A stretch of 10,863 nt of DNA from NCBI GenBank assembly GCA_045612305.1, contig JAZKYU010000009.1, positions 1 to 10,863 of the forward strand. The letters are read 5' to 3'. Shown here piece by piece: positions 5,247 to 10,863 of this stretch. The position numbers and the translations under genes were made by a program. The first letter of the stretch is position 1. The number at the start of each line of letters is the position of its first letter. The stretch comes from HGM04593 sp045612305. Lineage in GTDB: Bacteria > Bacteroidota > Bacteroidia > Bacteroidales > Bacteroidaceae. The notes below the pieces were generated by a model, which was given only the letters and a program-made list of their open reading frames with translations, did not search any database and was not told the origin of the DNA.

Positions 5247-7040
5247 ATGAGCACAGAAATTTTAACAGGTACACCCGATTTTAACTGGGATTCGTACGCA
5301 AAAGGAGAGAACATCTCAGGTCTCTCACAAGAGCAGTTGGAGCAGGCTTATAACAGCACTCTCAACAAAGTATCAAGCCGCGAGGTTGTTAACGGTACAG
5401 TTATCGCTATCAACAAACGCGAAGTTATTGTAGACATCAACTACAAGCAAGACGCAATTATCCCCGTGAGCGAGTTCCGCTACAACCCCGACCTCAAGGT
5501 AGGCGACCAGGTTGAAGTTTACATCGAGAACTTGGAGGACAAAAAAGGCCAGCTTAGCCTCTCACACAAAAAAGCACGTGCAAGCCGTTCTTGGGAGCTC
5601 GTTAACAAAGCTATGGAAGAGCAGGCTGTTGTTAAGGGTTACATCAAGTGCCGCACAAAGGGTGGTATGATTGTAGACGTATTTGGTATCGAGGCCTTCT
5701 TGCCCGGTTCACAAATCGACGTTAAGCCCATCCGTGACTACGATGCATACGTAGGCCAGACAGAGGACTTCAAAATCGTTAAGATTAACCAAGAATTCAA
5801 AAACGTTGTTGTTTCTCACAAAGCACTCATCGAGGCTGAGCTCGAGGAGCAGAAGAAGAAAATCATCAGCACATTGGAGAAAGGCCAGGTACTCGAGGGT
5901 ACTGTTAAGAACATCACATCTTACGGTGTGTTCATCGACCTCGGTGGTGTTGACGGCCTTATCCACATCACAGACCTCTCTTGGGGTCGCGTTAACGAGC
6001 CCACAGATATCGTTTCTCTCGACCAGAAGATCAACGTGGTTATCCTCGACTTCGACGACGAGAAAAAACGTATCGCTCTCGGCTTGAAACAACTTACTCC
6101 CCACCCCTGGGATGCTATCGATGCAGACCTCAAAGAGGGCGACGTTGTTAAGGGCAAGGTTGTTGTTATGGCCGACTATGGTGCATTCATCGAGATTGCT
6201 CCTGGCGTAGAGGGTCTTATCCACGTTTCTGAGATGTCTTGGAACCAGCACCTCCGTTCAGCTCAAGACTTTATGAAAGTTGGCGACGAGGTAGAGGCAG
6301 TTATCCTTACACTCGACCGCAACGAGCGCAAGATGTCTCTCGGTATCAAACAGCTCAAAGAGGATCCCTGGTCAAACATCGAGGAGAAATACCCCGTTGG
6401 CTCAAAACACACTGCAAAAGTGCGTAACTTCACAAACTTCGGTATCTTCGTTGAGATTGAGGAGGGCGTAGACGGTCTTATCCACATCAGCGACCTCTCT
6501 TGGACTAAGAAAGTTAAACACCCCTCTGAGTTTACACAGATTGGTGAGGCTATCGACGTTCAGGTACTCGAGATAGACAAAGAAAACCGCCGTTTGAGTC
6601 TTGGCCACAAACAGCTCGAGGAGAATCCCTGGGATGTATTCGAGACTGTATTCACAGTAGGCTCTATCCACGAGGGTGTTATCACAGAGCTCATCGACAA
6701 GGGTGCTGTTGTTTCTCTCCCCTACGGCGTAGAGGGCTTCGCAACTCCCAAACACCTTGTAAAAGAGGATGGCTCACAGGCTACAGCCGAGGAGAAACTC
6801 TCTTTCAAAGTTATCGAGTTCAACAAAGAGGCTAAGAGAATCATCCTCTCTCACAGCCGCATCTTCGAGGATGCTGCTAAAGCAGAGGAGAAACAGGAGA
6901 AGAAAGCAGCTGCAGCAGCTCGCAAGACTAAGAAAGCCGAGGAGGCAACTCCCGCTATCCAAAACCAGGCAGCTTCTACAACTCTTGGTGACATCGACGC
7001 TCTTGCTGCATTGAAGAGCAAGCTCGAGGGTAACGAATAA
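5247..7040 (+). CDS. rpsA: 30S ribosomal protein S1
   Basis: A 597-residue protein with six S1 (OB-fold) RNA-binding repeats, at about residues 47-108, 126-192, 213-282, 298-369, 385-456 and 471-537. Repeats 3-5 carry the conserved pattern GVFIDLGGVDGLIH...LSW or close variants (YGAFIEIAPGVEGLIH, FGIFVEIEEGVDGLIH). A Lys/Glu/Ala-rich linker (540-566) leads to a short tail with TLGDIDALAALKSKL. S1 binds mRNA on the small subunit and helps place it for initiation. In a phylum that largely lacks Shine-Dalgarno leaders this role may be heavier, which is inference. The start is the ATG at 5247, with an A-rich leader. Codon use differs from neighbours: Ile is mostly ATC and Val often GTT, whereas neighbours favour ATA, as expected for high expression. 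It is transcribed alone. An out-of-frame ATG at 5219 overlaps its start. Confidence 0.97.
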   Translation: MSTEILTGTPDFNWDSYAKGENISGLSQEQLEQAYNSTLNKVSSREVVNGTVIAINKREVIVDINYKQDAIIPVSEFRYNPDLKVGDQVEVYIENLEDKKGQLSLSHKKARASRSWELVNKAMEEQAVVKGYIKCRTKGGMIVDVFGIEAFLPGSQIDVKPIRDYDAYVGQTEDFKIVKINQEFKNVVVSHKALIEAELEEQKKKIISTLEKGQVLEGTVKNITSYGVFIDLGGVDGLIHITDLSWGRVNEPTDIVSLDQKINVVILDFDDEKKRIALGLKQLTPHPWDAIDADLKEGDVVKGKVVVMADYGAFIEIAPGVEGLIHVSEMSWNQHLRSAQDFMKVGDEVEAVILTLDRNERKMSLGIKQLKEDPWSNIEEKYPVGSKHTAKVRNFTNFGIFVEIEEGVDGLIHISDLSWTKKVKHPSEFTQIGEAIDVQVLEIDKENRRLSLGHKQLEENPWDVFETVFTVGSIHEGVITELIDKGAVVSLPYGVEGFATPKHLVKEDGSQATAEEKLSFKVIEFNKEAKRIILSHSRIFEDAAKAEEKQEKKAAAAARKTKKAEEATPAIQNQAASTTLGDIDALAALKSKLEGNE

Positions 7041-7063
7041 TTAAATTATTCAACATAAACCTG

Positions 7064-7100
7064 AAAGGGTGTGTCTTTTTAGACACACCCTTTTGTTTTT
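7064..7100 (+). terminator. Intrinsic terminator of rpsA
   Basis: GGGTGTGTCT (7067-7076), a TTTT loop, then AGACACACCC (7081-7090), with AAA/TTT extending the stem, followed by TTTTGTTTTT. It begins 24 bases after the rpsA stop and separates it from rnz. Confidence 0.92.
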
Positions 7101-7164
7101 CCCCACGAGCTACCTCCTTTATATATTTATATGCAGAAAGCCACAAATTAAAGGCACAAAATAC

Positions 7165-7194
7165 TTTGCAAGTGAGGCAAAACTACTATCTTCG
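7165..7194 (+). promoter_or_regulatory. Bacteroidota-type promoter for rnz
   Basis: TTTG at 7165-7168 and TATCTTCG at 7187-7194 are separated by 18 bases, a good fit to the -33 TTTG / -7 TAnnTTTG arrangement with one mismatch. Transcription would start near 7200, leaving a leader of about 13 bases. Confidence 0.6.
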
Positions 7195-7212
7195 CACAAA
7201 CGTAACACAACG

Positions 7213-8127
7213 ATGGAAATTTTCGAAGTACACATACTTGGATGCGGCTCGGCACTGCCCACAACACGTCACAACGCAAGCTCACAAGTTGTGAGAGTGG
7301 GTAACAAACAATTTATGATAGACTGCGGCGAAGGCACGCAGTTGCAGTTGCGTCGCTCACACGTTCACTTCTCGTTCATCAACCACATATTTATATCGCA
7401 CCTGCACGGCGACCACTGTTTCGGGCTCATAGGTATGTTATCCACCTTCGGGTTGCTAGGGCGCACCGCTCCGCTACACATTTATGCCGACAAGATGTTG
7501 CGCATAATACTAAAACCGCAGCTCGACTTTTTCTGCAAAGAGATGAAGTACGATGTGGTCTTCCACGACATAGACGCCACCGAGCACAAGCTTATATACG
7601 AGGACAGCAGCATCACCGTGCACACACTACCACTAAAGCACCGCATCCCCTGCTGCGGTTTCCTCTTCAAGGAGAAAGCAAAGAAAAGACACATAAGGCG
7701 CGATATGATAGACGCCTACAACATACCCGAATATAAACGCCAAGCGATAAAAGAGGGCGAAGATTACACCACGCCCGACGGCCAGGTTATCCCCAACGCA
7801 AAGCTCACAACCGACGCCGACCCCTCGCGCAGCTACGCCTATTGCTCCGACACGCTACCTTGCCCCGAACTATGCCAACTTATCGAAAACAGCGACTTGC
7901 TATACCACGAGGCCACATTTGCCAAGAGCGAGACCGCACGTGCCGCAGCCACCTTCCACACAACCACCGAGCAAGCCGCAACCATCGCAAGGGATGCGAA
8001 TGTAAAGAAACTTATAATCGGGCACTTCTCTTCGCGCTACGACGACGACACTGCCCTGCTTGTCGAAGCGCAAGAAATTTTCCCCAACAGCGACCTCGCT
8101 TCGGAGGGTAAATGTTTTAAAATTTAA
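7213..8127 (+). CDS. rnz: Ribonuclease Z
   Basis: A 304-residue zinc-dependent endonuclease of the metallo-beta-lactamase fold that trims tRNA precursor 3' ends, in the cytoplasm. Metal ligands are visible: HLHGDH at 63-68, His143 in PLKHRIPCCGF, Asp213 in YCSDT and His271 in IGHFSSRY. HEATF at 232-236 is also family-typical. The Lys/Arg-rich stretch at about 153-180 (KEKAKKRHIRR) corresponds to the flexible arm that holds the tRNA. The length matches the bacterial short form. The frame is open upstream to 7069, but that would begin inside the rpsA terminator, so the ATG at 7213 after the promoter is chosen. The sigma factor gene follows 64 bases later with no strong terminator between, so some read-through is possible. 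Confidence 0.95.
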   Translation: MEIFEVHILGCGSALPTTRHNASSQVVRVGNKQFMIDCGEGTQLQLRRSHVHFSFINHIFISHLHGDHCFGLIGMLSTFGLLGRTAPLHIYADKMLRIILKPQLDFFCKEMKYDVVFHDIDATEHKLIYEDSSITVHTLPLKHRIPCCGFLFKEKAKKRHIRRDMIDAYNIPEYKRQAIKEGEDYTTPDGQVIPNAKLTTDADPSRSYAYCSDTLPCPELCQLIENSDLLYHEATFAKSETARAAATFHTTTEQAATIARDANVKKLIIGHFSSRYDDDTALLVEAQEIFPNSDLASEGKCFKI

Positions 8128-8141
8128 TCCTAGCGATTAAA
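8123..8141 (+). other. Weak stem-loop over the rnz stop codon
   Basis: TTTAATC (8123-8129), loop CTAGC, GATTAAA (8135-8141). The stem includes the TAA stop. It is AT-rich and followed by CTTTACAC rather than a T run, so at best it is a weak attenuator or an mRNA 3'-end stabiliser. The rest of the 64-base gap before the sigma gene is purine-rich and shows no convincing -7 element. Confidence 0.3.
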
Positions 8142-8191
8142 CTTTACACACCCAAAGAGGTCAAAAGAAAAGAGGAACACACAAAAAAAGA

Positions 8192-8752
8192 ATGAACGAG
8201 AAACGCAGCACAAAAAACGAACAAGATATTATAGCCCGCCTCAGGGACAATAATACCAAAGAAGCTGCCTTCTCGGCAATAGTAAAGCTATACAGCGAGC
8301 AGCTATACTGGCACATAAGGCGCATGGTATACTCCCACGACGACACCAACGACCTGCTGCAAAACACCTTCATAAAAGCGTGGAACAGCATCGACTCCTT
8401 CCGTGGAGAGTCACAAATATCTACCTGGCTCTACCGCATAGCTATAAACGAAGCGCTCACCTTCCTGGGCAAAAAGCAAAACAACACAATATCCATCGAC
8501 AGCAACGAAGGAGAGGCCGCATACGACCTCGAGAGCGACGCCAACTTCTGCGGCGACAGCGCCGACCTGCTCTTCCAAAAAGCGATAAGCCGCCTGCCAC
8601 AAAAGCAGCAACTTGTGTTTAATATGAAATATTTTCAGGATATAAAATACGAGGAGATGTCGCAAATCCTCGACACCAGCGTGGGAGCATTAAAAGCGTC
8701 GTACCACTTGGCCGTAAAAAAAATTGAACAATTTCTACAGGACAACGATTAA
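8192..8752 (+). CDS. ECF-type RNA polymerase sigma factor
   Basis: A 186-residue sigma-70 family protein with regions 2 and 4 only. Region 2 covers about residues 25-92, including HDDTNDLLQNTFIKAW (49-64, core-binding) and FRGESQISTWLYRIAINEAL (70-89, -10 recognition). An acidic linker (102-125) follows. Region 4 covers about 129-183, with LPQKQQLVFNMKYF and the helix-turn-helix YEEMSQILDTSVGALKASYHLAVKKI. The next two genes encode a small single-pass membrane protein and an exported helical protein. This suggests the sigma factor is held inactive at the membrane and released by an envelope signal. The target promoters are unknown. I found no clear promoter in the 64-base gap after rnz, so it may be partly transcribed from rnz. 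Confidence 0.93.
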   Translation: MNEKRSTKNEQDIIARLRDNNTKEAAFSAIVKLYSEQLYWHIRRMVYSHDDTNDLLQNTFIKAWNSIDSFRGESQISTWLYRIAINEALTFLGKKQNNTISIDSNEGEAAYDLESDANFCGDSADLLFQKAISRLPQKQQLVFNMKYFQDIKYEEMSQILDTSVGALKASYHLAVKKIEQFLQDND

Positions 8753-8795
8753 ACTTTTATTAAAAAAGAGTATCAAATATACGAAGAGCAGCAAG

Positions 8796-9140
8796 ATGAA
8801 ACTAGACGACTATAAAAACAGAAACCCGTTTAAAGTACCCGAGGGCTACTTTGACAACCTCGCGAGCAACATTGTGCAACAGTTGCCCAAGGAGCCGTGC
8901 GAGCAGAAAAAGAGAAAAACCATCTCGTTCACAAGACACTTGCGCCACATAGGTTACGCCGCCACTATAGCCGTTATACTCTTCTTGGGCGCGACAGCCA
9001 TAGTAAAAACGACGGGCGAGAGCACAAATATTGCGGCAAGCAACAACGAGTATTACAACAACGAATACATAGACGAGTTGCTCGAAAACTACACATTCGA
9101 CGACTACACTTTTTACTGTTACATAACCGACAACAACTAA
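8796..9140 (+). CDS. Small single-pass membrane protein, probable anti-sigma factor
   Basis: A 114-residue protein beginning with the motif NPFKVPEGYFDNL (10-22), which recurs in small proteins next to ECF sigma genes in Bacteroidota. A basic stretch (38-50) precedes one transmembrane helix at about 53-70, so the first 50 residues should be cytoplasmic and the tail periplasmic. The tail is very rich in Asn, Tyr, Asp and Glu, with YYNNEYIDELLENY and FDDYTFYCYI. The cytoplasmic part is short compared with zinc-binding anti-sigma domains and lacks their HxxxCxxC motif. Inferred role: binding and inhibiting the upstream sigma factor. The ATG at 8796 is chosen over one at 8724 inside the sigma gene because the extra 24 residues would only add a basic extension before the conserved motif. 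It lies 43 bases after the sigma gene. Confidence 0.7.
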   Translation: MKLDDYKNRNPFKVPEGYFDNLASNIVQQLPKEPCEQKKRKTISFTRHLRHIGYAATIAVILFLGATAIVKTTGESTNIAASNNEYYNNEYIDELLENYTFDDYTFYCYITDNN

Positions 9141-9147
9141 CCTTATT

Positions 9148-9636
9148 ATGAACAAACAGATATTTGCAATACTTTTTCTCTTGCTAGCACAACTACCCAC
9201 CTTTGCACAAGAGAAGAGAGAGATACCCGGAAAGAAGAAATTTTCGCGCGAGCAGTTTCAGGCAAAGCAACGCGAATACATAACAGAGAAAGCCAGCCTC
9301 ACAATTGAAGAAGCCGACGCTTTCTTCCCCCTCTTCTTCGAGCTGCAAAAAGAAAAATTTCACATAGAACGCGAAGCACGTGGCAAGGTAATTAAAGAGC
9401 GCGGACAGAAACTCACCGACGAAGAGTGCAAAGAGCTGCTATCGCACACCGCCGACGCGAAGATTAAAATTGCAGAGCTTGAAAAAGAGTATATAGCGAA
9501 ATACTTGAAGGTTATATCGCCCAAAAAGTTGCTCGACATACAACGTGCCGAGCACTCATTCCAAGGGCACATTATAAAAACTATGACAAGAGGCCGAGAG
9601 GGCAAAGAGCGCTTCGAACGAGGCGAGAAACGATAA
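9148..9636 (+). CDS. Exported helical protein, CpxP/Spy-like
   Basis: A 162-residue protein with a signal peptide (1-20, cleavage after TFA), so it is periplasmic. The mature part is almost wholly helical and highly charged. The stretch LTIEEADAFFPLFFELQKEK (51-70) resembles the helix-turn patterns of CpxP, Spy and related periplasmic chaperone or sensor proteins. It is followed by EKEYIAKYLKVISPKKLLDIQRAEHSFQGHII (112-143), similar to the last helices of Bacteroidota Spy-like proteins. It ends in a strongly basic tail (RGREGKERFERGEKR). It starts 7 bases after the probable anti-sigma gene and ends before a strong terminator, so it belongs to that unit. It may sense envelope stress and pass the signal to the anti-sigma factor, as CnrX does for CnrY. 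That function is inferred from context. Confidence 0.65.
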   Translation: MNKQIFAILFLLLAQLPTFAQEKREIPGKKKFSREQFQAKQREYITEKASLTIEEADAFFPLFFELQKEKFHIEREARGKVIKERGQKLTDEECKELLSHTADAKIKIAELEKEYIAKYLKVISPKKLLDIQRAEHSFQGHIIKTMTRGREGKERFERGEKR

Positions 9637-9656
9637 CAAAAAACAAGATTTCTCCC

Positions 9657-9677
9657 ATTGAGCCTAAACAGCTCAAT
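9657..9677 (+). other. Small stem-loop after the sigma operon
   Basis: ATTGAGC and GCTCAAT form a 7 bp stem around a CTAAACA loop, 20 bases after the stop of the last gene. The bases AAAAG and then TTTTT (9683-9687) follow at a small distance. It may be a weak first terminator or an mRNA 3' element ahead of the stronger terminator downstream. Confidence 0.35.
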
Positions 9678-9704
9678 AAAAGTTTTTCATAGATTTTTAA
9701 GGTG

Positions 9705-9738
9705 GTGGTGGCGACTAAGTTTAGTCGCCATCATTTTT
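9705..9738 (+). terminator. Intrinsic terminator of the sigma factor operon
   Basis: A stem of about 12 bp runs from 9705-9717 to 9722-9734, with core GGCGACTA/TAGTCGCC, two G-T pairs lower in the stem and an AGTT loop. TTTTT follows at 9734-9738. Confidence 0.85.
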
Positions 9739-9744
9739 GGGTAT

Positions 9745-9770
9745 AAAAACAGGGGGCTTTGTGGCCCCCT
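9745..9770 (-). terminator. Intrinsic terminator of mazG
   Basis: AGGGGGC (9751-9757) and GCCCCCT (9764-9770) form a GC-rich stem. Read on the minus strand the stem is followed by G and five T residues (9749-9745). It lies 32 bases after the mazG stop and faces the terminator of the sigma operon. Confidence 0.85.
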
Positions 9771-9801
9771 GATAAAACATAAATATTTCTTTAAAAACCT
9801 T

Positions 9802-10587
9802 TTACAGCCCCTGCGCCTTGGCCTCGTTCCAAAGAGCATCCATCTCGCCCAGAGTCATATCGCGCAACGCTTTTCCAGCCTCCTTCGCCTTCTCCTCGAC
9901 ATAAGTAAAGCGGCGACGGAACTTTGCGTTGGTGTGCTCCAGAGCAGTATCGGGATTCATCTCGTAGAGACGGCCCGCATTAACTATACTGAAGATAAAG
10001 TCGCCAAACTCTTTTTCGGCGTTTACCTTGTCGCCACGCTCCATCTCGACCTGCAACTCATCGAGCTCCTCGCGCACCTTTTCCCACACATCCTCTTTTT
10101 TATCCCAATCGAAGCCCACGTTTGCAGCCTTCTCCTGCATGCGGAAAGCCTTTATGAGCGAGGGCATAGAGGCCGGCACACCACTTAAAATTGTTTTGTT
10201 ACCGCCCTTCTCGGCCATCTTCAGCTGCTCCCAATTTTTGCACACCTCACCGGCAGTTTCGGCCTTAACCTCGCCAAAAACGTGGGGGTGACGGTAGATA
10301 AGTTTCTCGCACAAACGGTCGCACACGTCCTTTATATCAAACGCGCCCTGCTCTTGTGCAATCTTTGAATAAAAAGCAACGTGCAACAGCACATCGCCCA
10401 GCTCTTTGCACACGTTGGGGGTGTCGCCAGCCACAAGCGCATCGGATAGTTCATAGACCTCCTCTATAGTGTTGGGGCGCAAGCTTTCGTTGGTTTGCTT
10501 TCTATCCCAAGGACATTTTTCGCGCAACTCGTCGAGAACATCCAAAAAACGGCCAAAAGAGGCCAATATTTCACTTCTACTATGCAT
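9802..10587 (-). CDS. mazG: Nucleoside triphosphate pyrophosphohydrolase MazG
   Basis: A 261-residue two-domain MazG. It cleaves NTPs and dNTPs to the monophosphate and pyrophosphate, removing abnormal nucleotides and, in E. coli, affecting ppGpp-linked survival. The N-terminal domain has CPWDRKQTNESLRPNTIEE (25-43), the metal-binding EExxE (42-46), KELGD (61-65) and RHPHVFG (99-105). The C-terminal domain has FRMQEKAANVGFDW (148-161), a second EExxE (173-177) and KEFGD (192-196), so both sites keep their acidic residues. Length is normal. The ATG at 10587 follows a -7 box with a leader of about 16 bases. It is transcribed alone, convergent with the sigma operon and divergent from valS. It is not the MazF partner context: no toxin or antitoxin gene is present. 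Confidence 0.95.
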   Translation of the reverse strand: MHSRSEILASFGRFLDVLDELREKCPWDRKQTNESLRPNTIEEVYELSDALVAGDTPNVCKELGDVLLHVAFYSKIAQEQGAFDIKDVCDRLCEKLIYRHPHVFGEVKAETAGEVCKNWEQLKMAEKGGNKTILSGVPASMPSLIKAFRMQEKAANVGFDWDKKEDVWEKVREELDELQVEMERGDKVNAEKEFGDFIFSIVNAGRLYEMNPDTALEHTNAKFRRRFTYVEEKAKEAGKALRDMTLGEMDALWNEAKAQGL

Positions 10588-10609
10588 ATTTTCTTATTTT
10601 TTTACCCTG

Positions 10610-10617
10610 CAAAGGTA
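10610..10617 (-). promoter_or_regulatory. -7 element for mazG
   Basis: On the minus strand this reads TACCTTTG, a perfect TAnnTTTG match. No clear TTTG lies at the -33 distance. That distance falls on the -7 box of the divergent valS promoter. Confidence 0.55.
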
Positions 10618-10637
10618 ATAAATTTAATAATAAGAGT

Positions 10638-10645
10638 TAACTTTG
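10638..10645 (+). promoter_or_regulatory. -7 element for valS
   Basis: TAACTTTG is a perfect TAnnTTTG match followed by C. It implies a leader of about 45 AT-rich bases before the ATG at 10698. The expected -33 position (about 10612-10619) overlaps the mazG -7 box. Confidence 0.55.
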
Positions 10646-10697
10646 CAATCAAGTTTAATTTTTAACTTTAGAATAATAATATATTTAATATAACACT

Positions 10698-10863
10698 ATG
10701 AATTTAGCAACCAATTATATCCCCGCAGAGGTTGAGGAAAAATGGTACGAGTATTGGATGAAAAACAACTTGTTTCATTCAGAGCCCGACGATAGAGAGC
10801 CCTACACTATAGTTATACCCCCGCCCAACGTTACAGGCGTGTTGCATATGGGACATATGCTCA
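10698..10863 (+). CDS. valS: Valine-tRNA ligase, N-terminal part (cut by window end)
   Basis: Only the first 55 codons are present. The class I aminoacyl-tRNA synthetase joins valine to tRNA-Val in the cytoplasm. The fragment has YIPAEVEEKWYEYW (7-20), typical of the ValRS N-terminus, and PPPNVTGVLHMGHML (41-55). The latter contains the ATP-binding HIGH signature in its HMGH form, usual for ValRS. The ATG at 10698 is the only start that fits this N-terminus and is preceded by an AT-rich leader without a Shine-Dalgarno sequence. The gene reads out of the window to the right. Confidence 0.95.
   Translation, partial: MNLATNYIPAEVEEKWYEYWMKNNLFHSEPDDREPYTIVIPPPNVTGVLHMGHML

Noticed and set aside
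5709..6251. 180-codon antisense frame inside rpsA
   Set aside because: A by-product of the biased codon use of rpsA. The sense strand encodes conserved S1 domains throughout.
7069..7212. N-terminal extension of ribonuclease Z
   Set aside because: It would start within the rpsA terminator and upstream of the rnz promoter. The family N-terminus begins at the ATG at 7213.
9802..10587. MazG as part of a toxin-antitoxin or phage-defence locus
   Set aside because: No toxin, antitoxin, recombinase or phage gene is nearby, and the protein is the standard two-domain housekeeping form.
1..10863. CRISPR array, insertion sequence, integrase or prophage
   Set aside because: No regularly spaced repeats, transposase or integrase motifs, or phage structural genes were seen anywhere in the window.

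Overview
The window looks like a chromosomal segment from the Bacteroidota, most likely order Bacteroidales. Three things point there. Several promoters carry a -7 element of the TAnnTTTG type. Start codons are preceded by A/T-rich leaders with no clear Shine-Dalgarno sequence. Several proteins are of Bacteroidota-restricted types: a DUF4199 membrane protein, a DUF6452/DUF6048-like pair, and an ECF-associated small protein with an N-terminal PFKVPEGYF motif. Genus cannot be assigned from the sequence alone.

Layout. Positions 1-689 hold no convincing protein gene, but 1-440 is unusually rich in inverted repeats, including a rod-like imperfect hairpin at 187-321. Positions 690-4350 form a tight same-strand cluster: DUF4199 membrane protein, a membrane-anchored family 2 glycosyltransferase, a putative lipoprotein, an exported probable beta-barrel protein overlapping it by 32 bp, and ApbE (FAD:protein FMN transferase). 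The cluster ends at a bidirectional terminator shared with the convergent MarC-family gene (4416-5018, minus). MarC and rpsA diverge from a roughly 230 bp intergenic region with a -7 box for each and a degenerate direct repeat. rpsA (six-domain ribosomal protein S1) ends at its own terminator, followed by rnz (ribonuclease Z) with a good promoter match.

Positions 8192-9636 form a three-gene unit: an ECF sigma factor, a small single-pass membrane protein (probable anti-sigma factor), and an exported helical protein of CpxP/Spy-like appearance. This arrangement suggests an envelope-stress or ligand-sensing circuit, loosely like CnrH/CnrY/CnrX. The unit ends at a strong terminator facing the terminator of the convergent mazG gene. 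mazG (minus) and valS (plus, cut by the window end) diverge from a 110 bp spacer in which their -7 boxes lie only 20 bp apart.

Most of the window is housekeeping: translation, RNA processing, nucleotide sanitation and flavinylation. The parts least explained are the structured region at 1-440, the sigma/anti-sigma/sensor-like module, and the marC-rpsA intergenic region.
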